Positions 39,724-51,689 of a DNA stretch of 64,000 bases are shown here, in pieces. The notes below the pieces were generated by a model, which saw nothing but the letters and a program-made list of their open reading frames with translations, was not told the origin of the DNA and made no database searches. The stretch is taken from the NCBI RefSeq assembly GCF_963678635.1, contig NC_087066.1, positions 62,936,282-63,000,281 on the forward strand, read 5' to 3'. Each line of letters opens with the position of its first letter. The stretch's first letter is position 1. This DNA is from Symsagittifera roscoffensis (Eukaryota > Xenacoelomorpha > Acoela > Convolutidae). The position numbers were made by a program, and so were the translations under genes.

Positions 39724-41982
39724 TTAAAATGGCATAATTGTTTTTGTAATATCCAATGGAGGTTTCAGCAAAAGATAATCTTTTGACTTGAGTCTCAATT
39801 CCTCTGGAGTTGGCGCATTGGTTGAGAGTGGTGTGTAATGTGTCGCTAACATTGTTCGAAGCTCTGCCAGGTTCATCTTTCTGTTCGACTTATTTGGTTG
39901 GCTAGGCCTTCTCGGCGTCTCCAAATCGTCCAGAAACTTGTCTATCGTCTCATCTTTACGTTGCCTCTGTTTCGCGAACCGCATCATTGCTTGGTGTCCT
40001 TGTACCCCTGAGCCAAAATGATTTAACAAGATTTCAAAAAATTTCTCAGCAGTATCCCGCTGGTATTGTTTTTTGGCCATCACACAGTTTAGGGCTGTCC
40101 TTCCAAGTTTCTGGTAAGAGCACTGCTTTCTTTTCTTTCTGACAAGTCCTCTTCTTCAAAATGCAGTTTCATCTTTTCTGTCCAGGTATCAATACAGCCA
40201 TCAGATTCCTCTTTATAGCATCTTGGTTTCTTAAAAACCATTCTAGACTTTTCACTTCGTTCATTGGTTCTAGATAAAATCGTAAGGAATGTTTTTAAAG
40301 ACCTGTTCAGGTGTTCAAAGGCTGTGGCGATTGATGTAGCATTTCTTGGATGTCCCGCCTGAGTATCATTGCCCCCTGATAAGGGCTCTGGATTTTCCCT
40401 CCTGTCCGAATCGCTGGGATTGTTTCTTCCTTGACTCGCATGACTCCTGCTCCTGGAATCACATCTCCCAGTCGCATGTGTATCTTGCGTCGGTCATTCG
40501 TTTGAGGTCTGTCTGTTGCCAGTTGAGCTTCCTCTGATGTTCGGGCCCCGTGTTCTAATGTCCTTTGTGGCATAGCTTGATGAACTGCCCCTTCCTCTAG
40601 TGGATCCATATGTCCTTCTCCTATTCTGTTGTTCATTGAAGTTCACCCTCGGCTCCCTCCTGGGTTCTCCCGAGTTCAATTCGCCAATTTTTGAACCACT
40701 CCTGCTGCCTAGTAGCCCGTCCAACCTATCCATGATAGCCTGAGTTCTCCTTTCCAACATCGCATCTATCTTCATGTCAAGAGTCCCAAGAGTCTGCTCT
40801 TGTTGAATTCTCAACTTCTCCATGTCTTCTCTCAATCGTAGCTCTCCCTGCTCAGCTTCCCTCGTCATTCGCGACAAGTTCTTCGCCAAGTGTTCATCCG
40901 TTCTCTCTTTGAAGCGTTTTTCGCTTCTACTAACTTTTTGTCTGTTGCGGTTGATCTCTTCCCGCAGATTTTCTCTCTCGACGTGGACTGCCCTTTCTAG
41001 TTCACTCATTCTTAGGGACATCTGTTCATTCTGTTCTCCTATGCTGCCCACTATGTTGGTCAAGGCTTCTTCAATTGATGCTCCGTTATCCACTAGTGGC
41101 GTCACAAGTGGCAGTGGCACCCTGTTGATCCGAGGTAGCTTGGTGCTGGTCGAGACTCTGGTTTTGATTCTATGCCTGGACGTCTTGTCATGATCCACTT
41201 CTGGATCCGCAGGTGCATCACATAGCCCTGTGTTTCTATTCCTCGAAGTTCGCATTTCGGAATTCGCCATATTCACAAAGTCTCCTGACTGACCTGATCC
41301 GTTTGTGGTCTTGCTTTTTGTCCTCACGACACCAAACTGGTCCATGGTGCCAGTCTCTATATCGGTGTTTGCATCATTCTCCTGAGTCAAAATATTGAGG
41401 TTGACTTGAGATCCAAAGTCATCTTGCTCGTCATCGTCCTCTTCTTCTTCCTGGGTTTCTGCCTCATTGCCTCTACCCGTTCCCATGGTAAATGGGAAGA
41501 AGTTTCCGAAAGTGTTCTTCACTCTTTCTGAAAACGATGAGGACGTTGCCGGTTTCTCCGTCACGCCAAGCATCATGTTGTTGTCTGTGGGTGATGTTGT
41601 AGTCGCCACATTTTCATTAGAGTTATCGGACAGTTCCGACATCTCTTCTCGGTCCAGAGTCCCGGTGGAAGTGGCAAAATCTTGGCCTTGTTATACCGGA
41701 GTAGATTCACTCACCAATCTTCTGTTTCCTCTCCCTTCCGGTCCATGTTCCTCCTGGTTCTCATCCATAGCAGGGTCCGGATGGACCTCTACCTCTAACC
41801 TTGCCTTCTGTCCCTCTGATGACTTTTGACTCCTGGTTTCAACCATCATGCCTGAAACTTTCTTCCCTTTGTCGGTCCGGGTTCGTATGATCCTTTCCAC
41901 AAAAGGGTTTTCTCTGTTTCTCTGGTATGAACTTCCTGGGGCTATCACTTAGTTTAGATATCCTTGACTTGTCTACACTCAT
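39724..41982 (-). pseudogene. E2 Gag
   Basis: It starts at the ATG 41980-41982 (SVDKSRISKL), with a frameshift near 41905. Long frames 40494-41642 (coiled-coil half: MSELERAVHVERENLREEI, MTREAEQGELRLREDMEKL) and 39724-40083 (end of capsid domain: FEILLNHFGSG, TIDKFLDDLETPRRPS) align with E1 gag. A short deletion near 39880 removes part of the capsid C-terminus. Confidence 0.8.
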
Positions 41983-42417
41983 TTTGAATTTATCGCTTCT
42001 TACTGCCTATACACTCAATTCAATTGCTAGTGTCCTTTTAGTCTGACTACTGATAACAATAATACAACACAATAAATTCCAAAAGTTTCACTTAAATAGT
42101 GACCACGAATGCTTGTATATTATCACAGTACAGCGTGTATACAATTTATTCACATAATCGATAATTAGTTGTTAGATATGAAGCTAGCACAGTATGATGA
42201 TATCAATTTAATTAAAAGGTAGTGTTCCCACTACCCAATCAAGGACAGATATTATTGATTTAAAACCAAAATGAAGAAAAATAAGAATACGATGAAAAAC
42301 GTATGTGTTTTGTACTTCAGTCAGTCGCAATGTAATAGTCGAATTTGTCTTTTAAAGAAAAAGCTTTCCCTGCTCGGTGCTGCACCAAACAGACAAAACT
42401 TTGAAGGCAGTAGTTTT

Positions 42418-42509
42418 CTCAAGTGGGCGGCTATTGCACCCACCGAGTACTATGTTACCTATCTGCCTTCGGACTGCCCGAGCTAGACCTACTAAAATCC
42501 TCAGGGCAG
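42418..42509 (-). promoter_or_regulatory. Leader double hairpin (E2)
   Basis: Hairpin 1 at 42418-42447 and hairpin 2 at 42474-42509, identical in sequence to those of E1 at 26849-26940. Confidence 0.6.
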
Positions 42510-42744
42510 TCACTTTTCCCAAAAACGTATTATGTTACAATCCACACCAATGAATCACGCTCTTTTTAATTTAGACTTAGTGTCGCGAATATCCGAGTTC
42601 GGATCTGTTTTGTTTTGGTCTGGTTCTTATTGAAAGGCAAGTTACCAGTGCAGTCACTGATGGCTAGCCTGTGTGCTAATAACCTAATACCTCTCACTTT
42701 TTAGTCTTACTTTCGCCTACCTTTAAGTCCTTTAATAAAATAAT

Positions 42745-45634
42745 ACCCCTCCGGGTTGGCACAAATAGGACCCTTCCGGACTGGCAGAATCTAGACCCCT
42801 CCGGATTGGAACCCCTCTGAGTTAGTTATTATAAGACCCCTCCGGATTTGGACCCCTCCGAATTAGCAACTATAAGACCCCTCCGGATTCGGAACCCTCC
42901 TAACTAGAAAAAAAATTTTGACCCTTCCGGATTGGCAAAAACAAGACCCCTCAGGATTGGCAAAAATCGGACCCCTCCGGATTGGCACAAATAGGACCCT
43001 TCCGGATTGGCAAAAATAGTACCCCTCCGGATTGGCAAAATCGGGACCCTTCCAGATCGGCAAAAGAGGACCCCTCCGAATTGGCAAAAATCGGACCCCT
43101 CCGGATTGGCAAAAATAATACTTCTCCGGATTGGCAAAATTAAGACCCTTCCGGACTGGCTAAATTGGGACCCTTCCGGATTGGCGAAATTGGGACCCTT
43201 CCGGATTGGGACCCCTCCGGGTTTGTTAAAATAGCTTTTCAGAGACTTTCAAAATTTTCACCCGATACCCTTCCGGATACGTTCTCCGATGCTATTATGC
43301 TGTTTGAACTAACTAGGTAGGGTGTATTTTCTTTCCCAAGACCCTTCCGGATTGAAGCTAAGTCTCTCATTTGACAATTCACCTTAACTGTGAAGGGTCT
43401 TATCACTAGCCTAGTTTCGACTCGACTATGGTTTTCTAGTTTCCTTAGCCTTGGTTAGACCTGTTTTGTTTTGGCCTGGTCTTTTATAAAAAGGCAAGTT
43501 ACCAGTGCAGTCACTGGCTCCTAGCCTGTTTTTTAATAACCTAATACCTTTCACTATTTTCTTTTTATCTGTCTACTTAAGTCTTAACAAAATAGTACCC
43601 CTCCGGATTGGCAAAATTGGGACCCTTCCGGATTGGCGAAAGATGATACCCTTCCGGATTGGCAAAAACAAGACCCCTCCGGATTGGCAAGGTTGGTACC
43701 CTTCCGGATTGACAAAATTGGGACCCTTCCGGATTGGCAAAAACAAGACCCCTCAGGATTGGCAAAAATCGGACCCCTCCGGATTGGCACAAATAGGACC
43801 CTTCCGGATTGGCAAAAATAGTACCCCTCCGGATTGGCAAAATCGGGACCCTTCCAGATCGGCAAAAGAGGACCCCTCCGAATTGGCAAAAATCGGACCC
43901 CTCCGGATTGGCAAAAATAATACTTCTCCGGATTGGCAAAATTAAGACCCTTCCGGACTGGCTAAATTGGGACCCTTCCGGATTGGCGAAATTGGGACCC
44001 TTCCGGATTGGGACCCCTGCGGGTTTGTTAAAATAGCTTTTCAGAGACTTTCAAAATTTTCACCCGATACCCTTCCGGATACGTTCTCCGATGCTATTAT
44101 GCTGTTTGAACTAACTAGGTAGGGTGTATTTTCTTTCCCAAGACCCTTCCGGATTGAAGCTAAGCCTCTCATTTGACAATTCACCTTAACTGTGAAGGGT
44201 CTTATCACTAGCCTAGTTTCGACTCGACTATGGTTTTCTAGTTTCCTTAGCCTTGGTTAGACCTGTTTTGTTTTGGCCTGGTCTTTTATAAAAAGGCAAG
44301 TTACCAGTGCATTCACTGGCTCCTAGCCTGTTTTTTAATAACCTAATACCTTTCACTATTTTCTTTTTATCTGTCTACTTAAGTCTTAACAAAATAGTAC
44401 CCCTCCGGATTGGCAAAATTGGGACCCTTCCGGATTGGCGAAAGATGATACCCTTCCGGATTGGCAAAAACAAGACCCCTCCGGATTGGCAAGGTTGGTA
44501 CCCTTCCGGATTGACAAAATTGGGACCCTTCCGGATTGGCAAAAACAAGACCCCTCAGGATTGGCAAAAATCGGACCCCTCCGGATTGGCACAAATAGGA
44601 CCCTTCCGGATTGGCAAAAATAGTACCCCTCCGGATTGGCAAAATCGGGACCCTTCCAGATCGGCAAAAGAGGACCCCTCCGAATTGGCAAAAATCGGAC
44701 CCCTCCGGATTGGCAAAAATAATACTTCTCCGGATTGGCAAAATTAAGACCCTTCCGGACTGGCTAAATTGGGACCCTTCCGGATTGGCGAAATTGGGAC
44801 CCTTCCGGATTGGGACCCCTCCGGGTTTGTTAAAATAGCTTTTCAGAGACTTTCAAAATTTTCACCCGATACCCTTCCGGATACGTTCTCCGATGCTATT
44901 ATGCTGTTTGAACTAACTAGGTAGGGTGTATTTTCTTTCCCAAGACCCTTCCGGATTGAAGCTAAGTCTCTCATTTGACAATTCACCTTAACTGTGAAGG
45001 GTCTTATCACTAGCCTAGTTTCGACTCGACTATGGTTTTCTAGTTTCCTTAGCCTTGGTTAGACCTGTTTTGTTTTGGCCTGGTCTTTTATAAAAAGGCA
45101 AGTTACCAGTGCAGTCACTGGCTCCTAGCGTGTTTTTTAATAACCTAATACCTTTCACTATTTTCTTTTTATCTGTCTACTTAAGTCTTAACAAAATAGT
45201 ACCCCTCCGGATTGGCAAAATTGGGACCCTTCCGGATTGGCGAAAGATGATACCTTTCCGGATTGGCAAAAACAAGACCCCTCCGGATGGGCAAGGTTGG
45301 TACCCTTCCGGATTGACAAAATTGGGACCCTTCCGGATTGGCAAAAACAAGACCCCTCAGGATTGGCAAAAATCGGACCCCTCCGGATTGGCACAAATAG
45401 GACCCTTCCGGATTGGCAAAAATAGGACCCCTCCGGATTGGCAAAATCGGGACCCTTCCAGATCGGCAAAAGAGGACCCCTCCGAATTGGCAAAAATCGG
45501 ACCCCTCCGGATTGGCAAAAATAATACTTCTCCGGATTGGCAAAATTAAGACCCTTCCGGACTGGCTAAATTGGGACCCTTCCGGATTGGCGAAATTGGG
45601 ACCCTTCCGGATTGGGACCCCTCCGGGTTTGTTA
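42745..45634. repeat. 25-bp minisatellite organised in an 802-bp higher-order repeat
   Basis: The basic unit is ACCCYTCCGGATTGGCAAAA plus about 5 variable bases, mostly 25 bp long. About 17 units plus roughly 375 bp of non-repeat sequence form an 802-bp block. Three full blocks (43229-44030, 44031-44832, 44833-45634) are almost identical, with a related partial array before them. The E1 leader has only the short ancestral array. Confidence 0.9.
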
Positions 45635-47576
45635 AAATAGCTTTTCAGAGACTTTCAAAATTTTCACCCGATACCCTTCCGGATACGTTCTCCGATGCTA
45701 TTATGCTGTTTGAACTAACTAGGTAGGGTGTATTTTCTTTCCCAAGACCCTTCCGGATTGAAGCTAAGCCTCTCATTTGACAATTCACCTTAACTGTGAA
45801 GGGTCTTATCACTAGCCTAGTTTCGACTCGACTATGGTTTTCTAGTTTCCTTAGCCTTCCCTTTTTGTCTAGAACAGCGTAAAATTGCCTTATTTAACCG
45901 TTACTACCCTTTGGTAGGAGTGTAAGCGCTTTCCAAAAAAAAATTTAATAAATGTGATGGGTCTACCTTCCCGAATTAGTGAGTTTGCTAAAAACAATCT
46001 TAAAAAATTTTCACGCTTACTTTTTTTGACTAATTGATGTTTTTATGAGTAAGCTCATTTAATTTCTGATCTAATGGTACCAAGATCAACTAGATCTGTC
46101 CGGTTGTTCCAAAGTTATTAACCAAAACATTTTTTTTCTAAAATCAAAAAATTTTCTCTCTTATAGGTTCCGCCTTAATTTTTTTCGCAATTCGGCTCTT
46201 TTTGACCTAAAAAGTATTGATCCGAGCTCAGAAGGCCTATATTTTTCTAGTTCAAGGCAAAAAACCCGATCTAAATTGTTCCAGCTGAAAAATTTGCCAA
46301 AAACAATGCTATTTCGACCCTTCCGGATTGACGAATACACTAAATCAAACACGGTAAGTTCGATTTCACTGTAACCCGGAGGTCATCGGCAAACGGGTTT
46401 CAAAACCTGTCGATTCACTAGTGAACTTTGTCCGAACAACAGTTTTTACTGTCCCAACTCAAAAGTTTCAAAAAAGTTTCTTATTTTGTTACGTGTCGTT
46501 TTTTCAAAAATCAAGAAAATTCGGTTTTTGGTACCTAATTAGTTCCAACCACTTCTGAACTAAAGTTCACCGGTTCTACCTATTATACTAGTACAGTTAC
46601 GACATAACTCACTAATTTAGCGCTTTTTTCCAATTCACTACCCAATTCAAAAAATATCGATATCTCAAAAATTGCGATTTGTGGGATGGTCAAAATATTG
46701 CTAATTTGAACCCCAAAAACCGGTCTGCTTACTGTGTTTTTTACTGAAAAACGGTATAGGAGTATTAATATAGGCTGTATAAATAGTAATACTAAAAATA
46801 ATATACCCCTCCGGGTTTGTTCAAAAACCGAATTAAGGTGCTTAACTCGGAAATTCGCAGTTCGGTGAAGGGTCACTACAGTGCATTCACTGTCGAGCCC
46901 CCCACAGAGTAATATCTTACTTTTTGTACCAAAAGGGATGCAAAACTTTAACGATACCCAACAGTCGATTGTTGTTTTTCTTGAGCCCCTCTTTGTTGCT
47001 CCTTGAACTGCTTGCCGGATCAGTCTTCTTCTCTAATCCCGAGACCCCTCAGGATTGAGCGCAAGTTAGCATTAACGTGCTTAAATACTCAAATAACCCT
47101 ACAGTACAAGCACCACAAGCGGGCCACACAATTGATCGTAACGATCTTAACTGATATAAATGCCTGTAATAACAAAATATCTAACAATAACAAACGGGAG
47201 GGTCGGATCACATCTCGTCTGGGGGGATGATTTCTACTGATTTTGTACTTTTTTTACTGTTTTTGGATTTTTCGGTTATTTTTTATGTTTTTTGTTTTTC
47301 ATAGGTACTATACTACTTTTTATTTGGTTTCTTAAAAATCTTTATGTGTTTTTTGTCAGAGACTTTTCAGGGATCGAGGGGACAGCCAATCCTCTCACCC
47401 TTCCTGGAGCGTGAATTTTTGGTGTTAACCAGGTTAAAAGCTACTCACAAGAATCCGGAACGCTTCCACGTTCCGAACTACCCTTCCGCCTCGGTGGTTA
47501 GGGCGTTGTTTTGAATATCCGCTCGGCGCGGAGTGCTCGTTAACGGTTCTACCGGTCATGATGTTTAAAAAAATAA

Positions 47577-47591
47577 CACCCAAGAGCGCCA
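47577..47591 (-). promoter_or_regulatory. Primer binding site of E2
   Basis: The minus strand reads TGGCGCTCTTGGGTG, one base different from E1. The gap to the LTR is longer (18 nt) because of an extra AAAATA run. Confidence 0.55.
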
Positions 47592-47609
47592 TAAAAATAA
47601 AAACATCTA

Positions 47610-48775
47610 TGTAACATTCGCCCAGAAGTACATATCGACGGAAAATAAAGCTAGGTTCTAAAACGACTGGCTAGTGTCTAAACACAGCTCCACATGCTTT
47701 TCACCGTCTCTGCCAAAACCAGTTCTTTTGGTGGTTTTCCTAATATCGGGTCGACAAAACTTTATTGCTTTCCGGCTTCGACCAGAACGCTCAAATTAAC
47801 TTAATTATATGCAAAAATAGTGAGCTCATGGCTGGGTCTCAGTATCCCCAGACCACGAGATCACTCCTAAAAACAGGGCTACAACTATTTATTATATTAC
47901 TATTGTTTCTGTTCAGTAGATAAAAATCATCATCTCCATCGAAGATGGATCAACATTTTCCCTCACTCTTAGCTTCTCGTTCTCTGAAAAAGAATCTGGA
48001 TGTTAATTAAATTCAATTCAGGACATGACCAGGAAGCTAAAAGTTAATATATAACTGTTTCAGTTCTGGGCCCGAGACCCCTCCGGATTCTCGAATCTGG
48101 GGAAATAGTACTCCTATTTCTTTCCGGAAGGCTATACACGCCGTCCCAACACCCTTCCTTTTTCTCGGCTTCTACGTTGTAACGATTGTAGCAGCACAAG
48201 CGTTACAACTCGGAATGGTTCCTGACAATCTCCAAGATTAATTCCAATTTGTTGTTGTTTTCTCGCTCGTTGTTTTCTCGCTCGTTGTTTTCTCGCTCGC
48301 GCATATATAACAGTTTCAGTTCTGGGCCCGAGACCCCTCCGGATTCTCGAATCTGGGGAAATAGTACTCCTATTTCTTTCCGGAAGGCTAGACACACCGT
48401 CCCAACACCCTTGCTTTTTCTCGGCTTCTACGTTGTAACGATTGTAGCAGCACAAGCGTTACAACTCGGAATGATTCCTGACAATCTCCAAGAGTAATTC
48501 CAATTTGTTGTTGTTTTCTCGCTCGTAGTTGTTGTTCTGTTTTCGCCGTTTTTGTGTGTGCGAAATAAAAAAAAGTTACGTGTCGTTCATGTCCAAATCT
48601 AAATTTTAAAAATTAGCATGTCAGTTAAAACTAACCTTTTCCGATTTGTGTAATCGTTCAAATAACGTCGCTAATCCATTAAAACCATTAATCTTCTCAG
48701 TTCGATTTTTTTTCTTTTGATCGATAAAATTCGATTGCGAAACTGCATTTTCGTACATTCTGGTCAAATGTCACA
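47610..48775 (-). mobile_element. 5' LTR of E2
   Basis: TGTAACATTCGCC to CAAATGTCACA, 1,166 bp. It is longer than the E1 LTR because of an internal tandem duplication (about 48046-48540). It matches the split LTR at 8939-14766 best. Confidence 0.8.
48046..48540. repeat. Tandem duplication of about 256 bp inside the E2 5' LTR
   Basis: Two copies starting ATATATAAC at 48046 and 48302, each containing CAGTTCTGGGCCCGAGACC and ending near CTCCAAGA. Between them a 15-bp unit TTGTTTTCTCGCTCG is repeated three times (about 48254-48300). Confidence 0.75.
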
Positions 48776-48890
48776 ATCAATTTGGAATGAACTAGTTTGC
48801 TTTTTACGCGTGTTATAGGTACGCAAATATTCCACTTTATTTATCCCAAAGTGGCCAAATTAGCTCTTTTGGAACGCCTGTAACTTCATG
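48776..48890. other. Short unassigned spacer
   Basis: 115 bp between the E2 5' LTR and the 3' end of the minus-strand L2-like LINE. Nothing recognised. Confidence 0.5.
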
Positions 48891-49089
48891 AAAAAAAGAA
48901 CAATTTATTTGCACATCGAAATTAATTTGAATACACAAGTGTACGCCAAATGTTTACTATCAATTCATAAAAAAATTATAACATCATTAGATACGCATTG
49001 TTACAATAAACAAAACAAAGTCTATTACAATTATCAATGAATATTTTTCACCTGAGAGCTTCAAGGTGGTTTCTCTTTAAATGTTATTA

Positions 49090-51260
49090 TATAAACTTGA
49101 AGCTTTTCCATGAAACTTTACCATGAGTTGCCACAGAGGGGTCTACTTTAAATAAAAATAAATAATAATTCTTGAAACTTATCTTTGCTTTTTTTAATGA
49201 TAGTATGTCTTTAAAGTTGACTTTATCATCTGTTAGTTTGTTCCAGATTATGACGGACTTTTTAAATAAGGAATTTTTTTGTATTGCCCATTGTATCTGT
49301 CGCCGAAATATATTTTTTTGTTTCTTGTAATAGTATGTATTTGGTGGTTATCATACTCAATGATGTTCTGAACCCAAATTGGGTATTTTTTAGTAATTTT
49401 TGGGATATCAGATATTCGTTGATTTGTTTATATTACAATTTTGTGAAAAACTTTTGAGAGAGCCCTTGTTATAGAGATAGGCCTATGATTTTTTCATAGT
49501 TCTGGATCCTCTTTTTCGTATATTGGTGTGACAATTGTTTTTTGAGCTTGCAGGGATATGTCTTGTTTTTCAAAAACTCATTGTATAGAAATGTCAGATG
49601 AGTGTATATTTCATTGCAGCCATCCTTCAATGCCCAGGCTGGAATTTTGGTTGGAACAGGTGCCTTTCGACCATTTAAACTATGTATTTCTTTTTCACAT
49701 TCAGCTGATGTGATGAATCGGAATAAAAAATTATTATTATTTTAAATGTTGCATGTAGAAGTTGGTGGATTTTGCCTGATTTTTGAATTTCTCTCATAAA
49801 AGCATCCAGAACTTGTAATTTAGCAGGTTCGCCATCTGTAAATTATTGGTTATGAAAGCGCCGAAAGAATTTCTGAGTAATGGAATGAGGTTGGAAGGTT
49901 TTTTTGAGGTTCTTGTATCGTTTATTATACTCCATTTCTCGCGTTCGCTTTTTTTCGAGTTAAATAGTTGGGATATGAATTTATCATCTTTGTAGCTTAC
50001 CTTTGGTTTGTCGTTGCAAATGAAAATAGTTTTCTATGGGGCACATTCTTTAATGGTGTCAGCAATGTTAGATGTGAAGATGCCGAACATTACTTCGGGA
50101 TTATTATTGCTATAGAAACTTCTCCAATACATAGCTGATAGTTTTTTTTGAATATGTATTCGGAGTAATTGAATTTGTCATATATTTTACTTTTGATTGG
50201 TCTTACGTTGTTGTTCAGCTTAAGTTCTGTTATGAATGATGTTTCTTGGTGGTCGGACTTAATTGGTGGTGTGAATACTATTGAATTATTTGTCAGATCT
50301 TACATGCCTAGGTCGGTAATAATATAGTCAATTAGTGCTTTCGAGTGAGTAGGTGTTAATTTGTTAGTGACGTCCAGATTATATGGTATTAAGATTGTAT
50401 CTAAAGACTGTTTGTCGTCTTCGTTGAGATATTTGAGATTGTAATATCCTAGTAAAATTAGGTTTGAATTAAATGACTGTGTATGGTCAATTGATTTGGC
50501 TAGATCTTCTAAGAAGTCTGTTTTGTTGTTTCTATTAGGTTTGTAGGCTAGGTTTAATAGAGTGGTTCTATCATTTTTGTTGAGTTCGGCTTTAAATTCT
50601 ATCCTATCCTAACCAGATGCTATCATACTTTTTGTGCATGTTGTTTAAGTCGCGTCTTACCTTTGGGTTAAGCTTTTTAGGAACCTCTCCACCCTTCATT
50701 TTCTTACTTGATTCATAAATTCTATCACATCGGAACAATTTATGTTTGTCATTGTCTATGGCCCATAGTTCATCGTCATTTGTATCAATGAACCATGTCT
50801 CAGAAAATCCGAAAATTGTATTATCATTAAAAGTTTTAAAAAGTTGTTTGAGATATGAACGCTTTCTAGCTAAACTTCTACAATTAAGGTGCAGTACTTT
50901 TAAGTTGTTGTTGTAAATTTCCAGTTTTTTCGTTATTTGACTGAATTCTATGAAGGGTCCTGGATTTGGGTGGATATCCCCTGATGTTAGGAGAGTTTTA
51001 TGAAGGGAATTTTCTTGTTTTTTGTAAGTCTTGCTTGTTTTTTTTATATAATAATTGTAATGGTAATAGCTTAAATTATTAAGTATAGTGCAATAATGTT
51101 TGTTCGAGTATATTGTGGCAGTCCATGGAAAATTATACTTTCCTTTCTTTTTATTCAGTACCTTTTAAGCTACAAATTGATCGCTTTTGCAGAAGCTGAT
51201 GACAGATATGCTAGTTAAGACATAAAGTAACAGCACATCGTTTTGTAGAACAATTTTAAA
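49090..51260 (-). pseudogene. L2-like ORF2 remnant (minus copy)
   Basis: Many stops. Endonuclease segments are readable near 50500-51000 (the SGDIHPNPGP leader motif near 50970, LHLNCRSLARK, GFSETWF). The RT palm is deleted at the junction near 49360. Only the C-terminal part after it aligns with the plus copy. Confidence 0.7.
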
Positions 51261-51313
51261 TAAAATTACACACAACAGCCGTTTATGAAAAAGATAGTCT
51301 TAACTAGCAATAT

Positions 51314-51689
51314 TTAATAATGAAAACCTTGTGAGTAGTTATATGAATACTGGTTACGATTCAGATTATGGTTATAATTACTATCACAGTCCCATGAGTT
51401 GTTGTTGAAATTATTTTGACCAATTTGTCGGCCATGGCCAGTTTGTCGGCCATATGGGTGCATGCGATTGTTACTAAAGGGTCGATTGGTAGACTTATAA
51501 ACATTATTATGTTGATAATTGCGAGGCAATTTTTTGTTGAAATTTGCTTTACCAGTATAATCAGGGGCTGTTTTTAGCCTCGGGAGTTTACTTGAGTGTT
51601 TGAACACGTATGAGCCGAGGCAATTGCGCAAAAATCGTATACCTAATTCATCGTTCAGGTGTATAGTGTCAAAATATAAATTCTGATAT
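51314..51689 (-). pseudogene. L2-like ORF1 C-terminal part: end of an SGNH domain and Asn-rich tail
   Basis: The open frame contains FDTIHLNDELGIRFLRNCLG, the Asp-x-x-His block near the end of SGNH esterase domains found in LINE ORF1 proteins, then an Asn/Tyr/Gly-rich tail. The upstream part of the domain was removed by insertion of the LTR at 51690. The residues MAQYQNL at the apparent start come from LTR sequence. Confidence 0.6.

Larger units (their letters stand above)
41983..47576 (-). other. Leader of E2, expanded by tandem repeats
   Basis: 5.6 kb without a credible gene. All frames in 42860-45640 are translations of the 25-bp repeat. The order as in E1: double hairpin, repeat array, AT-rich part, T-rich stretch near the PBS. 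Confidence 0.7.
8939..48775 (-). mobile_element. Giant Gypsy element E2 (family I), host of nested insertions
   Basis: The 3' LTR (8939-14766) and 5' LTR (47610-48775) are of the same subfamily. Removing E1, the PLE with its target duplication and the solo LTR leaves about 20.5 kb. Coding order on the minus strand: gag, zinc knuckles, protease, RT (RNase H deleted), linker, integrase, macrodomain ORF, ORF3, 3' UTR. It is heavily decayed by stops and frameshifts. The flanks show no target duplication (GGACAT at left, ATCAAT at right). Confidence 0.8.
48891..51689 (-). mobile_element. L2/CR1-like LINE, minus-strand copy, decayed
   Basis: Inverted relative to, and homologous along most of its length with, 56075-59430. 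The 3' end is A-rich at 48891. An internal deletion of about 967 bp removes most of the RT. The 5' part (ORF1) is cut at 51690 by the LTR of E4. Confidence 0.8.

Noticed and set aside
42745-45634. CRISPR-like array
   Set aside because: Units are contiguous 25-mers with no unique spacers, in eukaryotic retrotransposon DNA with no cas genes.
42860-45640. Open frames of 60-146 codons on both strands (PNW/IGK and NPEG-type repeats) as repeat proteins
   Set aside because: They are translations of a 25-bp tandem repeat in several frames at once, in a non-coding leader; no start context or conservation supports coding.
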